The position numbers and the translations under genes were made by a program. Below are positions 43,286-54,049 of a DNA stretch of 64,000 bases, piece after piece. Numbering within the stretch: position 1 is the stretch's first letter; every line of letters starts with the position of its first letter. Source of the DNA: Streptomyces sp. XD-27 (GTDB lineage: Bacteria; Actinomycetota; Actinomycetes; Streptomycetales; Streptomycetaceae); assembly GCF_030553055.1 (NCBI RefSeq), contig NZ_CP130713.1, positions 6,510,001-6,574,000 on the forward strand. The letters run 5' to 3'. The notes under the pieces are model-generated. The model was not told the origin of the DNA and did not search any database. It was given only the letters and a program-made list of their open reading frames with translations.

Positions 43286-45253
43286 GTGCTGCTACGTAGG
43301 CGGAAACCCCGCACCCCCCATGCCACCTTGCTCGCGGCGGCGATCGCCGCGTTGCTGGCCGTGTTCACCTCAGTCCTCGGCTCGCCGGCCGCGCAGGCCG
43401 ATCCCGCCGGGCACCACGCGCCGCGGGAGAGCCGACCCGTGTACTCCTACAAGGACGCGATACGCGAATCCGTCTGGGTCGACACCAGGCTCGACGGCGA
43501 CGGCGACGGCAGGACCGACCGGGTCGCCGTCGACATCGTGCGGCCGCGCGAACCGGCCCAGCAGGGCCGCCGGATACCCGTGATCATGGACGCCAGCCCC
43601 TATTACTCCTGCTGCGGGCGCGGCAACGAGAGCCAGAAGAAGACCTACGACGCGAACGGCAAGCCCGTCCAGTTCCCGCTCTTCTACGACAACTACTTCG
43701 TCCCGCGCGGCTACGCCACCGTCCTGGTCGACCTCGCCGGAACCAACCGCTCCGACGGCTGCGTCGACATCGGCGGCGCCTCCGACATCCAGTCCGCCAA
43801 GGCCGTCGTCGACTGGCTGAACGGCAGAGCCCGCGCCTACACCACCCGCACCGGCACCCGCACCACCACCGCGAGCTGGTCCAACGGCGCCACCGGCATG
43901 ATCGGCAAGAGCTACGACGGCACCGTCGCCAACGGCGTGGCCGCCACCGGCGTCAAGGGCCTGAAGACCATCGTGCCCATCGGCGCCATCAGCTCCTGGT
44001 ACGACTACTACTTCGCCAAGGGCGCCCCGCTCTACGACGGCGGCCCCGACGGGCTGTCCGACGCCGTCGAGAGCCCCGAGGCCCGCGCCCGCTGCGGCGC
44101 CGTGCAGCAGAAGCTCGTCGAAGGCGCCCCGCGCACCGGCGACTGGACCCCGCTGTGGACCGCCCGCGACTACACCGCGAACGTGAGCAAGGTGCGCGCC
44201 AGCGTCTTCGCCGTCCACGGCATGCAGGACCTCAACGTGCGGATGAAGCACCTCGGGCAGTGGTGGGACGGGCTCGCCGACGCCGGGGTGGAGCGCAAGA
44301 TCTGGCTCTCCCAGACCGGTCACGTCGACCCGTTCGACTTCCGCCGCGCGGAGTGGGTCCGCACCCTGCACCGCTGGTTCGACCACTACCTGCTCGGCGT
44401 CGACAACGGCATCGAGCGGGAGCCCATGGCCGACATCGAGCGCGCCCCCGACCGGTGGTCCACCGACAAGGTCTGGCCCGCGGAGGGGATCAAGACCACC
44501 ACCCTGCACCCGAGGCCCGGCACGGCCGCGGGCGTCGGCGACCTCGGCACCGACCCGGCCGCGCCCGGCAGCAGCGCCGTCTTCACCGACGACCCGGCGC
44601 ACAGCGAGGCGGACTGGGCCAAGCGGATCGACACCGCCACCCCGGACAAGGCCGGATTCAGCACCCCGGTGCTGAAGGAGGACCTGCGGCTGTCCGGATC
44701 GAGCCGGGTCACCGTCACGGCCACCCCGTCCACGTCCAGCGCCCACCTGACCGCGGTCCTGGTCGACCTCGGCCCGGACACCATCCGCGACTACACGGCG
44801 GACGGGGAGGGCATCCGCACCCGCACCGACCGCACCTGCTGGGGCAGCTCCACCACCGGTGACAGCGCCTGCTTCAAGGCGACCGAGGCCGACACGGCGA
44901 ACGTCGACTACACCGTCGTCAGCCGCGGCTGGGCCGACCTGGGCAACCACGCCGACGAGGGCCACGGCGGCCCGCTGACGCCCGGTACGCCATACACCAT
45001 CACGCTCGACCTGGCCGCCACCGACCATGTCGTGCCGGCCGGACACCGGCTCGCGCTGATCATCGGCGGTACGGACGCGGGGCTGATCGAGCCACCGGCC
45101 TCCACGCCGCGCCTGACGATCGACCTCACGCGTACGTCGGCCGACCTGCCGCTGGTCGGCGGCGCGCCGGTCCTCGCGGGCTCCTCGCTGCCGGCGGCCG
45201 ACGGCCCGCTGAAGGGCGTGGGCGTGCCGCGCCGGTCGGTACTTCTCCACTGA
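43286..45253 (+). CDS. secreted Xaa-Pro dipeptidyl-peptidase (S15 family)
   Basis: A 655-residue exported serine peptidase. GTG 43286 gives LLRRRKPRTPH, then a hydrophobic core and AQADPAG cleavage. The alpha/beta-hydrolase domain has nucleophile Ser in GMIGKSYDGTVANG, an Asp in VHGMQDLNVRMK and His in LSQTGHVDPFDF. A C-terminal jelly-roll (X-Pro C-terminal domain) follows from about residue 400. It releases Xaa-Pro dipeptides outside the cell. The neighbouring M1 and M14 enzymes suggest a peptide-scavenging cluster. Confidence 0.9.
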   Translation: MLLRRRKPRTPHATLLAAAIAALLAVFTSVLGSPAAQADPAGHHAPRESRPVYSYKDAIRESVWVDTRLDGDGDGRTDRVAVDIVRPREPAQQGRRIPVIMDASPYYSCCGRGNESQKKTYDANGKPVQFPLFYDNYFVPRGYATVLVDLAGTNRSDGCVDIGGASDIQSAKAVVDWLNGRARAYTTRTGTRTTTASWSNGATGMIGKSYDGTVANGVAATGVKGLKTIVPIGAISSWYDYYFAKGAPLYDGGPDGLSDAVESPEARARCGAVQQKLVEGAPRTGDWTPLWTARDYTANVSKVRASVFAVHGMQDLNVRMKHLGQWWDGLADAGVERKIWLSQTGHVDPFDFRRAEWVRTLHRWFDHYLLGVDNGIEREPMADIERAPDRWSTDKVWPAEGIKTTTLHPRPGTAAGVGDLGTDPAAPGSSAVFTDDPAHSEADWAKRIDTATPDKAGFSTPVLKEDLRLSGSSRVTVTATPSTSSAHLTAVLVDLGPDTIRDYTADGEGIRTRTDRTCWGSSTTGDSACFKATEADTANVDYTVVSRGWADLGNHADEGHGGPLTPGTPYTITLDLAATDHVVPAGHRLALIIGGTDAGLIEPPASTPRLTIDLTRTSADLPLVGGAPVLAGSSLPAADGPLKGVGVPRRSVLLH

Positions 45254-45546
45254 CCCTCCCCCTACGCCCTGGGGGCGTGGGGGACCCCCACCTTCCCGAA
45301 ACTGGGGCTCCGCCCAGACCCCGGTCCTCAAGCTCCCCCGGACTTCGTCCGGGAGGTACCCCCAGACGGGCTGAAATCAGCCCGTCCGGTGCTTGAGGGG
45401 CACCTCTGCGCTGCTGGCGTGGGGCCCAGCGGACGTCCGGGCCCGCGGCGGAGCCCCGGTTCGGGAAGGGCGGGATCGGGGACAAAGCCCACCGCCCCGG
45501 CTGCGAGCAGCCCGCAGCCGGCACCCGCAGACAAGGAGAAGCACCC
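45254..45546. terminator. nested hairpin region downstream of the Xaa-Pro peptidase gene
   Basis: An outer pair CCTCAAGC (45326-45333) and GCTTGAGG (45391-45398) encloses two hairpins: CCCGGAC-TTC-GTCCGGG (45337-45353) and GACGGGCTGA-AA-TCAGCCCGTC (45365-45386). The flanks carry the motif CTGGGGCTCCGCCCAGACCC, also seen near 13.79 kb and 51.49 kb. It probably terminates transcription of the peptidase gene. No coding sequence is supported before the M14 gene. Confidence 0.7.
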
Positions 45547-46863
45547 GTGCCCGCACGCACACACCTCCGCCGCGCCGCCCTCTGCGCGGCGATCGGCGCG
45601 TTACTGACCGCGTCGGCCCTCACCGCGCCCGCGCGGGCCGACGTACCGCCGCCCCGTACCGGGTTCGAGACCAGCCACGGCGCCCGCTGGACCACCCAGC
45701 CCGAGGAGCAGGCGTTCCTCGCCGACGTCGACGAGGCGAGCGACCTGGTCGACGTCGACCGCATCGGCACCACCGGACAGGGCCGCCCCCTCCAGCTCGT
45801 ACGGATCGGCGCCCCGGCCCACGGCGCCAACGGCGCCCAGCGCGCCCACGGCAACACCGTGCTGCTCGTCTGCTCCCAGCACGGTGACGAGCCGTCCGGC
45901 CGCGAGGCCTGCCTGACCACCGTCCGCGACCTGGCCTACGCCACGGACGAGCCGACGCGCCGCTTCCTGGCGCGGACGGGCGTCCTGGTGATCCCGACCG
46001 CCAACCCCGACGGCCGCGCCGCCGACACCCGGGAGAACGCCGACGGCGTCGACATCAACCGCGACCACATCGCGCTGCGTACGACGGAGGCGCGGGCCAT
46101 CGCGGGCGTGCTCCGTGACCACCGCCCCGACACCGTCTACGACCTGCACGAGTACGGCGCCACCGCCCCGTACTACGTCAAGGACCTGCTGACCCTGTGG
46201 CCGCGCAACCTCAACACCGCCGACCGGGTGCACGACGAGGCGCACACGCTCTCCGAGTCCTACGTCCGGCCGGCCGCCCAACGCTCGGGTCACAGCACCG
46301 GCACCTACGGCATCTGGACCGACCCGGAGACCGGCGACCCCGTCAAGCAGGTCGCGGGCGACGGGCAGGAGCGCATCCTGCGGAACACCGCAGGGGTCAA
46401 GCACGCCGTCGGGCTGCTGGTGGAGACCCGCGTCGACGCCCTCACCGAGGCCGAGCAGACCGACCCCGCCGTCAACAACCGGCGCCGGGTGGGCTCCCAG
46501 CAGGCCGCCCTGGACGGGCTGCTCGCCTTCGCCGACGAGCGTCGGAACCGTATCCGGGAAGCCACGGCGCGCGCCCGGCTGGCGGGCTACGCCGACACCG
46601 GCCCGGTCTACCTCGGTGGCGCGGACAACGACCCGGCGACCGAGGAGCAGGTGCTCGCCGATCCGCCGTGCGGGTACCGGCTGGACGCCGCGCAGTACGC
46701 GTCCGTGCGGGACGAGCTGGCGCTGCACGGGGTCACGGCGCGCCGGGACGGCGGCGGTTTCCTGGTGCCGCTGCGGCAGCCGCTGCGCGCGCTGGTTCCG
46801 CTGCTCCTCGACGGCCGCGCCGGCCATCACCTGACGGCAGGCCAGCCCGTAACCGGCTGCTGA
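45547..46863 (+). CDS. secreted M14-family zinc carboxypeptidase
   Basis: A 438-residue exported peptidase. GTG 45547 has AAGGAG upstream. After a signal peptide ([20 protein letters not shown]) the zinc ligands appear as HGDE in [16 protein letters not shown] and His in [11 protein letters not shown]; substrate Arg/Asn lies in [10 protein letters not shown] and the catalytic Glu in [12 protein letters not shown]. It should remove C-terminal residues from peptides or wall fragments outside the cell. A C-terminal region of about 100 residues is of unclear use. Confidence 0.88.
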   Translation: MPARTHLRRAALCAAIGALLTASALTAPARADVPPPRTGFETSHGARWTTQPEEQAFLADVDEASDLVDVDRIGTTGQGRPLQLVRIGAPAHGANGAQRAHGNTVLLVCSQHGDEPSGREACLTTVRDLAYATDEPTRRFLARTGVLVIPTANPDGRAADTRENADGVDINRDHIALRTTEARAIAGVLRDHRPDTVYDLHEYGATAPYYVKDLLTLWPRNLNTADRVHDEAHTLSESYVRPAAQRSGHSTGTYGIWTDPETGDPVKQVAGDGQERILRNTAGVKHAVGLLVETRVDALTEAEQTDPAVNNRRRVGSQQAALDGLLAFADERRNRIREATARARLAGYADTGPVYLGGADNDPATEEQVLADPPCGYRLDAAQYASVRDELALHGVTARRDGGGFLVPLRQPLRALVPLLLDGRAGHHLTAGQPVTGC

Positions 46864-46960
46864 CCTGCGGCCGCGCCTGGCCGCCGGGCCGTACGCCGTG
46901 TGGTAGGGGGTACTGAGCAGCCGGAACTGATTCGGCGTCACCTCAGCGAAAGGCCGTCGT

Positions 46961-48713
46961 GTGCCGGAGACCCACTCGCCCGCGGGGGACGACAGCAGCG
47001 GACCCCCTGACGAACACCCGATCATCGCGGACATGCTGCCCGGCAGCCCGCACCGGACGCATGCCCCCCGGACCGACCGCGTGGTGTTCGGTGTCACCGC
47101 CGCGCTCACCCTCGCGTTCGTCCTCTGGGGGCCATCGCCACCGACGAGCTCAAGGACGTCTCCAGCGACATACTGTCCGAGCTGATCCACAACGGCGGCT
47201 GGGCCTTCATGCTGGCCGCCACCGGGTTCGTGGTCTTCGCGCTGTGGCTGGCCGTCAGCCGGTACGGCCGGATCACGCTCGGCAAGGCGGGCGAGGAGCC
47301 CGAGTTCCGCACGGTGTCGTGGGTCGCGATGATGTTCAGCGCGGGCATGGGCATCGGCCTGATGTTCTACGGGGTGAGCGAGCCGCTGGCGCACTTCGTG
47401 GACCCGCCGCCCGGCACCCGCCCGCGGACGCCGCCGAGCGGACCGAGGAGGCGATGGCCACCACGCTGTTCCACTGGGCGCTCCACCCGTGGGCGATCTA
47501 CGCCGTCGTGGGGCTCGCCATCGCGTACGGCAGCTTCCGGCGCGGCCGCCGCCAGACCATCAGCGCGGTCTTCACCCCGCTGCTGGGGGAGAAGCGCGCC
47601 CACGGCTGGGTCGGGCAGGTCATCGACATCCTCGCCATCTTCGCCACCCTCTTCGGCTCGGCCGCCTCGCTGGGCCTGGGCGCCCTGCAGATCGGCAGCG
47701 GCATGGAGGAGCTGGACTGGCTGGACAACGTCGGGACCGGGCTGCTGGTGGTCGTGATCGCGGTCCTCACCATCGCGTTCGTCGCGTCCGCCGTCTCGGG
47801 CGTGGAGAAGGGCATCCAGTGGCTGTCCAACACCAACATGGTGCTGGCGCTGCTGCTGGCCGTCTTCGTCTTCGTCGTCGGGCCCACCGTCGTCATCCTC
47901 GACCTGCTGCCCACCACCCTCGGCGCCTACTTCGGCGACCTGCCGCAACTGGTCGGCCGCACCGAGGCCTCCAGCGGCCCGCGGGTCGCCGAGTGGCTGG
48001 GCAACTGGACCGTCTTCTACTGGGCGTGGTGGATCTCCTGGACGCCGTTCGTCGGCATGTTCATCGCCCGCATCAGCCGCGGGCGCACCATCCGGCAGTT
48101 CATCGGCGGGGTCATCCTGGTGCCCAGCACGGTCAGCCTGGTCTGGTTCTCGATCTTCGGCGGCTCGGCGATCAAACTCCGGGAGGGCGGCGATCTCACC
48201 GGTGACATCGTGCCGGACACGGAGCTGTTCAGCGTCCTGGCGGAGTACCCCATCACCACGGTGACGAGCGTGCTGGTGATGATGCTCGTCGGCATCTTCT
48301 TCGTCTCCGGCGCGGACGCCGCCTCCATCGTGATGGGTTCCCTGTCCCAGCAGGGCTCCATGGAACCGAGCCGGCCCGTCGTCGTCTTCTGGGGCGTGGT
48401 CACCGGCGCGGTCGCGGCCGTCATGCTGCTGATCGGCGGCGGCGGGGGCGACGCCCTGACCGGCCTGCAGAACCTGACGATCATCGCGGCGGCGCCGTTC
48501 GCCGTGGTGATGGTGGCGATGTGCGTCGCCCTCGTGCGGGACCTGCGGCAGGACCCGCTGATCGTGCGGGGCGAGATGGGCGAGGAGGCCGTGAACATGG
48601 CGGTCGTCGCCGGGCACCGGAAGTACTCCGGCGACTTCGAGATCCGCATCGGCCCCGCGAGCGCCGCCGACAAGGAGACCGGGCAAGCCCACCATGCGCC
48701 CCCCGGCGGCTGA
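46961..48713 (+). pseudogene. BCCT-family choline/betaine transporter broken by two frameshifts
   Basis: GTG 46961 (GAAAGG upstream) starts the correct N-terminus (ADMLPGSPHRTHAPRTDR), which goes off frame after FVLWG. The next frame holds FMLAATGFVVFALWLAVSRYG through EPLAHFVDPPPGT, and a third frame carries AERTEEAMATTLFHWALHPW to the stop at 48713 with the conserved BCCT core (FWAWWISWTPFVGMFIARISRGR). One missing G near 47127-47131 and one missing C near 47420-47430 would restore a protein of about 584 residues. BCCT carriers import choline or betaine for osmoprotection. Whether the gene is dead or misread needs resequencing. Confidence 0.85.
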
Positions 48714-48717
48714 GCCG

Positions 48718-49692
48718 TCAGGGCAGCCGGCGGGCGGCAAGCGCCGCCGCCTCGCGGGCGCAGCCCCAGGACACGGTCACGCCGGCCCCGCCGTGCCCGT
48801 AGTTGTGGACGCACCACGCCCCGCCGGGCAGCCGTTCCCCCTCCAGGCGCACCCGGGAGCGCGCGGGCCGCAGCCCCACCCGGTGGGCCAGGACGCGGGC
48901 ATCGGCCAGCGCGGGATGGACGCGGGCGCAGCGGGCCACGATGGCCTCGGCCGTCGCCGGGTCGGGCGCGGTGTCCCAGACGCCCTCCCGCGCCGTGCCG
49001 CCCAGCACCAGTCCGTACGGCTGCGGCAGCGCGTACACCGTGTCGGCGGAGGCGGGGTCGGCGGCCACGAACCACTCCTCGACGCCCGGGTTCTCCACGA
49101 CCACCAACTGGCCCTGCACCGGACGCACGTCGGCGTCGCCGACCAGCTCCCGGGCCCCGAGGCCCGTGCAGTTCACCACCAGCGGTGCGGCGTCCCCCGC
49201 CTCGTCCAGGGACGCGATGCCGCGCCGCACGACCGAGCCGCCCGCCGCCTGGAGCCGGTCGCGCAGATACGCCAGGTACGCGGGCATGTCGACCAGCGGC
49301 ACCCGGGCCCGCAGCCCGGACGCGACGCCTCCCGGCAGCTCGCCGGGACCGGCCGCCGGACGCAGCCCCGGCACCTGGGCCGCCCACGGCCCCAGGTCCG
49401 CCACGGTGATCCCGGCCTGGGTGCCCGCGACCATCCGTACGCCCGCCTCCGGCGCGGTCCCCGCGAGCTCCGTCAGCGCCCGCAGGGTCTCCAGCGCCCA
49501 CGCGCCGACCTGCTCCCGCGGCTCGACGCGGTACGGCCACCACAGCCCACCGGCCACCGCCGAGGTGGTCTCGGGCGCCGCGTCGCGGCTCCACACCGTC
49601 ACCCGCACCCGGCCCGCCGAGCCCTCGGCCAGCACCACGGCGGTGGTCAGCCCGATGACCCCGCCTCCGACAACGATCACGTCACTCGCCAT
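48718..49692 (-). CDS. D-amino-acid oxidase family FAD enzyme
   Basis: A 324-residue flavoprotein. FAD-binding VIVVGGGVIGLTTAVVLAEG starts the protein, followed by AGGLWWPYRVEP, VNCTGLGARELVGD and the C-terminal VGLRPARSRVRLE (Arg that holds the substrate carboxylate) and HNYGHGGAGVTVSWG. DAAOs oxidise D-amino acids to keto acids with H2O2. It converges with the BCCT gene (stops 4 bases apart) and is divergent from the ABC-F gene. ATG 49692 has no clear ribosome binding site; longer starts are possible but would not be family-like. Confidence 0.9.
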   Translation of the reverse strand: MASDVIVVGGGVIGLTTAVVLAEGSAGRVRVTVWSRDAAPETTSAVAGGLWWPYRVEPREQVGAWALETLRALTELAGTAPEAGVRMVAGTQAGITVADLGPWAAQVPGLRPAAGPGELPGGVASGLRARVPLVDMPAYLAYLRDRLQAAGGSVVRRGIASLDEAGDAAPLVVNCTGLGARELVGDADVRPVQGQLVVVENPGVEEWFVAADPASADTVYALPQPYGLVLGGTAREGVWDTAPDPATAEAIVARCARVHPALADARVLAHRVGLRPARSRVRLEGERLPGGAWCVHNYGHGGAGVTVSWGCAREAAALAARRLP

Positions 49693-49765
49693 GCCCGGAG
49701 GGTAGTGACCCGGAGCGGAAAATCGGGAGGGGCGGGGAAGGGAAGCAACTAGGATCGACGGCCTG

Positions 49766-51403
49766 ATGACTGCAACTCTCGTCGCCAAGGATCTCGCCGC
49801 CGGCCACGGCGACCGCACCCTGTTCTCCGGCCTGGACCTGGTCGTCGCCCCCGGCGAGGTCATCGGCCTGGTCGGCGCGAACGGCGCGGGCAAGTCGACC
49901 CTGCTGCGCATGTTCGCGGGGCTGGCCGACCCCGAGCAGGGGGCCGTCGCCCTCAGCCCGCCGCACGCGACCGTCGGCCATCTGCCGCAGGAGCCCGACC
50001 GGCGGCCCGGAGAGACCGTACGCGCCTTCCTGGCCCGGCGCACCGGTGTCGCCGCCGCACAGGCCGAGCTGGACGCCACCACCCAGGCGCTCGCCGACGG
50101 CGCGCCCGGCGCCGACGACGCGTACGCCGTCGCGCTGGAGCGCTGGCTGTCGCTGGGCGCCGCCGATCTCGACGAGCGCGCCGAGGAGGTCGCGGCCTCC
50201 CTCGGCCTCGGCATCGGCCTGGACCGGGCCATGACCGAGCTCTCCGGCGGCCAGGCGGCCCGCGCCTCGCTGGCCTCCCTCCTGCTCAGCCGCTACGACG
50301 TCTTCCTGCTGGACGAGCCCACCAACGACCTGGACCTGGACGGCCTGCGGCGGCTGGAGGAGTTCGTCACCGGGCTGCGCGCGGGCACCGTCCTGGTCAG
50401 CCACGACCGCGAGTTCCTGGCCCGCACCGTCCACAAGGTCCTCGAACTCGACCTCGCGCAGCAGCAGGTGACCCTGTTCGGCGGCGGCTACACCGCGTAC
50501 CTGGAGGAGCGCGAGACGGCCCGGCGGCACGCGCGCGAACGGTACGAGGAGTACGCGGACACCCGCGCCAACCTGGAGCTGCGGGCCCGCACCCAGCGCG
50601 CCTGGATGGAGAAGGGCGTCAAGAACGCCCGGCGCAAGGCGAGCGACAACGACAAGATCGGCCGGAACGCCCGCGTCGAGGCCACCGAGAAGCAGGCCGC
50701 CAAGGCCCGCCAGACCGACCGGCTGATCGAGCGGCTGGAGGCCGTCGAGGAGCCGCGCAAGGAGTGGGAGCTGCGGATGGAGATCGCCGCCGCGCCCCGC
50801 TCGGGCGCGGTGGTGGCGACCCTGCGCGGCGCCGAGGTGCGCCGCGGGGACTTCCGCTTCGGCCCGGTCGACCTGCAGATCGACTGGGCCGACCGCGTCG
50901 CGATCACGGGGGCCAACGGCTCCGGCAAGTCCACGCTGCTGGCGGCCCTGCTCGGACGGCTCCCGCTGGACCGGGGCGCCGCGTCCCTCGGGTCCGGCGT
51001 GGTGGTCGGCGAGGTCGACCAGGCCCGTGCGCTGTTCTTCGGCGGCGAGTCGCTGCTGGAGGCGTTCGGCGCGGCCGTACCGGAGCTCGCGCCCGCCGAC
51101 GTCCGCACCCTGCTCGCGAAGTTCGGCCTCAAGGCCGACCACGTGCTGCGGTCGGCCGCGACGCTGTCGCCCGGCGAACGCACCCGCGCGGCGCTGGCGC
51201 TCCTCCAGGCCCGCGGCGTCAATCTCCTCGTGCTGGACGAGCCGACGAACCACCTGGACCTGCCGGCGATCGAGCAGTTGGAGTCGGCGTTGGCGTCGTA
51301 CCCGGGCACGTTGCTGTTGGTGACGCACGACCGCCGGATGCTGGAGGCGGTGCACACGACGCGGCGGCTGCGGGTGTCGGAGGGCCGCGTCACGGAGGAC
51401 TGA
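49766..51403 (+). CDS. ABC-F family ATP-binding protein
   Basis: A 545-residue protein with two ABC ATPase domains and no membrane segment. The first has GANGAGKS, LSGGQAARAS and FLLDEPTNDLD; the second has GANGSGKS, LSPGERTRAA and LVLDEPTNHLD. The linker between them is long and highly charged (EERETARRHARERYEEY, ARRKASDNDKIG), the hallmark of ABC-F translation factors that act on stalled ribosomes or confer antibiotic protection. Which role this one has is unknown. Confidence 0.9.
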   Translation: MTATLVAKDLAAGHGDRTLFSGLDLVVAPGEVIGLVGANGAGKSTLLRMFAGLADPEQGAVALSPPHATVGHLPQEPDRRPGETVRAFLARRTGVAAAQAELDATTQALADGAPGADDAYAVALERWLSLGAADLDERAEEVAASLGLGIGLDRAMTELSGGQAARASLASLLLSRYDVFLLDEPTNDLDLDGLRRLEEFVTGLRAGTVLVSHDREFLARTVHKVLELDLAQQQVTLFGGGYTAYLEERETARRHARERYEEYADTRANLELRARTQRAWMEKGVKNARRKASDNDKIGRNARVEATEKQAAKARQTDRLIERLEAVEEPRKEWELRMEIAAAPRSGAVVATLRGAEVRRGDFRFGPVDLQIDWADRVAITGANGSGKSTLLAALLGRLPLDRGAASLGSGVVVGEVDQARALFFGGESLLEAFGAAVPELAPADVRTLLAKFGLKADHVLRSAATLSPGERTRAALALLQARGVNLLVLDEPTNHLDLPAIEQLESALASYPGTLLLVTHDRRMLEAVHTTRRLRVSEGRVTED

Positions 51404-51423
51404 CGCCTCGCGGCGGGCGTTGT

Positions 51424-51472
51424 CCTCAAGCGCCGGACGGGCTGGATTTTCCAGCCCGTCCGGCGCTTGAGG
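51424..51472. terminator. perfect 23-bp bidirectional terminator hairpin
   Basis: The arms 51424-51446 and 51450-51472 are exact reverse complements around the loop TTT. The hairpin lies between the convergent ABC-F and tex genes and carries the CTCAAGCGCCGGACGGGCTG block also found in altered form near 45.33-45.40 kb. Position and stability indicate termination in both directions. Confidence 0.9.
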
Positions 51473-51539
51473 ACCGGGGTCTGGGGCGGAGCCCCAGTTG
51501 AGGGAAGGGGCGGGGAGGGGAAGAGGCGCCCCGCGAGGG

Positions 51540-53933
51540 CTACAGCAGGCCCGCCCGCCGCAGCGCGTCCGCCATCGCCCCGTTCACCGGAGCCGCGTCC
51601 CGGCCGCCACCGCCGCCGCGCCCCTCGCGGCCGTTGCCGCGCCGCTGCTGCGGGGCGCCGCGCTTCGCGCCGCCGCCGCGGCCGCCGCGGTCCGCGCGCT
51701 CGCCGCGGTCCCGGTCGCGGCCCCCGCCTCCGCCGGCGGACGGCGCGTCGTCGTCCAGCCGCAGCGTCAGCGAGATCCGCTTCCGCGGGATGTCGACGTC
51801 CAGGACCTTCACCTTCACGATGTCGCCCGGCTTGACCACGTCGCGCGGGTCCTTCACGAACGTCTTCGACATCGCCGAGACGTGCACCAGACCGTCCTGG
51901 TGGACGCCGATGTCCACGAACGCGCCGAACGCCGCCACGTTGGTGACGACCCCTTCGAGGACCATGCCCGAGGCCAGGTCGCCGAGCTTCTCGACGCCCT
52001 CCTTGAACGTGGCGGTCTTGAACGCGGGCCGCGGGTCCCGGCCCGGCTTCTCCAGCTCGCGCAGGATGTCCGTCACCGTCGGCAGACCGAACTTCTCGTC
52101 CACGAAGTCGGCCGGCTTCAGCGACCGCAGCACCGACGTGTTGCCGATCAGCGACGCGACCTCGCTGCCCGTCGTCTTCACCATCGACCGCACCACCGGG
52201 TACGCCTCCGGGTGCACGCTGGAGGCGTCCAGCGGGTCGTCGCCGCCGCGGATGCGCAGGAAGCCCGCGCACTGCTCGTACGCCTTCGGGCCCAGCCGCG
52301 CCACGTCCTTGAGCGCCTTGCGCGACCGGAACGGGCCGTTGGTGTCGCGGTGCGCCACGATGTTCTCGGCGAGCCCGGCGCCGATGCCCGACACCCGCGC
52401 CAGCAGCGGCGCGGACGCGGTGTTCACGTCCACGCCGACGCCGTTCACGCAGTCCTCGACCACCGCGTCCAGGGAGCGCGAGAGCTTCACCTCGGACAGG
52501 TCGTGCTGGTACTGGCCGACGCCGATCGACTTCGGGTCGATCTTGACGAGCTCGGCCAGCGGGTCCTGGAGCCGCCGGGCGATGGAGACCGCGCCGCGCA
52601 GCGACACGTCCAGACCGGGCAGTTCCTGGGAGGCGAACGCCGAGGCCGAGTACACCGAGGCGCCCGCCTCGGAGACCATCACCTTGGTGAGCTTCAACTC
52701 CGGGTGCCTGGCGATCAGTTCGCCGGCCAGCTTGTCGGTCTCGCGCGACGCCGTGCCGTTGCCGATGGCGACGAGCTCGACCGCGTGCTCCTTGGCGAGC
52801 CGCGCCAGCGTCGCCAGCGACTCGTCCCACTTGTTCTGCGGGACGTGCGGATAGACGGTGTCCGTGGCGACGACCTTGCCGGTCGCGTCGACGACGGCCA
52901 CCTTCACGCCTGTACGGAAACCGGGGTCGAGCCCCAGCGTGGCGCGGGTCCCGGCCGGCGCGGCCAGCAGCAGGTCCCGCAGGTTGGCGGCGAAGACCCG
53001 CACCGCCTCGTCCTCCGCCGCCGTACGCAGCCGCAGCCGCAGGTCGATCCCGAGGTGCACCAGGATCCGGGTGCGCCAGGCCCAGCGGACGGTGTCCGCC
53101 AGCCACTTGTCGGCCGGGCGGCCGCGGTCGGCGATCCCGAACCGCCGGGCCACCATCGCCTCGTACGTGCTCGGGCCGGGGGCCCCGCTGTCCGCGGAGG
53201 GCTCCTCCGGCTCCAGGACGAGGTCGAGGACCTCCTCCTTCTCGCCGCGGAGCATTGCCAGCACCCGGTGCGAGGGCAGCTCCGTGAAGGGCTCGGCGAA
53301 GTCGAAGTAGTCGGCGAACTTCGCGCCTTCGGTCTCCTTGCCCTCCCGGACCTTCGCGGCCAGCCGGCCCCGGCCCCACATGCGCTCGCGCAGCTCGCCG
53401 ATCAGGTCGGCGTCCTCCGAGAACCGCTCGGTGAGGATCGCCCGCGCCCCGTCCAGGGCCGCCTGCGGGTCCGCCACGCCCTTGTCCGCGTCCACGAAGG
53501 CCGCGGCGGCGGCCGGCGGCTCCACGGACGGGTCGGCCAGCAGCCCCTCGGCGAGCGGTTCGAGACCGGCCTCGCGGGCGATCTGCGCCTTCGTCCGCCG
53601 CTTCGGCTTGAACGGCAGATAGATGTCCTCCAGCCGCGCCTTGGTCTCGGCGGCCCGGATCTGCGCCTCCAGCTCCTCGGTGAGCTTGCCCTGCTCGCGC
53701 ACCGAGTCCAGGATCGCCGACCGCCGGTCCTCCAGCTCCCGCAGATAGCGCAGCCGCTCCTCGAGGGTCCGCAGCTGGGCGTCGTCGAGCATCTCGGTCG
53801 CTTCCTTGCGGTAGCGCGCGATGAACGGCACGCTCGACCCGCCGTCCAGCAGCTCGACGGCGGCCTTGACCTGCCGCTCCCGTACACCGAGTTCCTCGGC
53901 GATCCTGCCTTCGATGGACATCGTCACGCTCAC
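51540..53933 (-). CDS. tex: Tex-like S1 RNA-binding transcription accessory protein
   Basis: A 797-residue Tex protein. It opens with a helical N-terminus ([18 protein letters not shown]), [17 protein letters not shown] and [24 protein letters not shown], continues with a YqgF-like domain ([19 protein letters not shown]), helix-hairpin-helix repeats ([21 protein letters not shown]) and a C-terminal S1 domain ([29 protein letters not shown]). The last 70 residues are a Gly/Arg/Asp-rich tail. GTG 53933 is preferred over ATG 53921 because AAGGA lies 7 bases upstream. Tex assists transcription and RNA metabolism. Confidence 0.93.
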   Translation of the reverse strand: MSVTMSIEGRIAEELGVRERQVKAAVELLDGGSSVPFIARYRKEATEMLDDAQLRTLEERLRYLRELEDRRSAILDSVREQGKLTEELEAQIRAAETKARLEDIYLPFKPKRRTKAQIAREAGLEPLAEGLLADPSVEPPAAAAAFVDADKGVADPQAALDGARAILTERFSEDADLIGELRERMWGRGRLAAKVREGKETEGAKFADYFDFAEPFTELPSHRVLAMLRGEKEEVLDLVLEPEEPSADSGAPGPSTYEAMVARRFGIADRGRPADKWLADTVRWAWRTRILVHLGIDLRLRLRTAAEDEAVRVFAANLRDLLLAAPAGTRATLGLDPGFRTGVKVAVVDATGKVVATDTVYPHVPQNKWDESLATLARLAKEHAVELVAIGNGTASRETDKLAGELIARHPELKLTKVMVSEAGASVYSASAFASQELPGLDVSLRGAVSIARRLQDPLAELVKIDPKSIGVGQYQHDLSEVKLSRSLDAVVEDCVNGVGVDVNTASAPLLARVSGIGAGLAENIVAHRDTNGPFRSRKALKDVARLGPKAYEQCAGFLRIRGGDDPLDASSVHPEAYPVVRSMVKTTGSEVASLIGNTSVLRSLKPADFVDEKFGLPTVTDILRELEKPGRDPRPAFKTATFKEGVEKLGDLASGMVLEGVVTNVAAFGAFVDIGVHQDGLVHVSAMSKTFVKDPRDVVKPGDIVKVKVLDVDIPRKRISLTLRLDDDAPSAGGGGGRDRDRGERADRGGRGGGAKRGAPQQRRGNGREGRGGGGGRDAAPVNGAMADALRRAGLL

Positions 53934-54049
53934 GCTCGGTTCCTTGTCATCCCGTCCGATCTGCGGTCTGCATTGTGGCAGGTGGCGGGCGCGGAGCGGC
54001 GGTGCCGGGTCGGACATGCCGGTGACGGGCCCCCGGGCGGCGGCGTGTG

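Noticed and set aside
13837..48713. a linked choline-to-betaine pathway (dehydrogenase plus BCCT carrier)
   Set aside because: The two genes are 32 kb apart with no choline dehydrogenase or shared regulator, so a functional unit is not supported.
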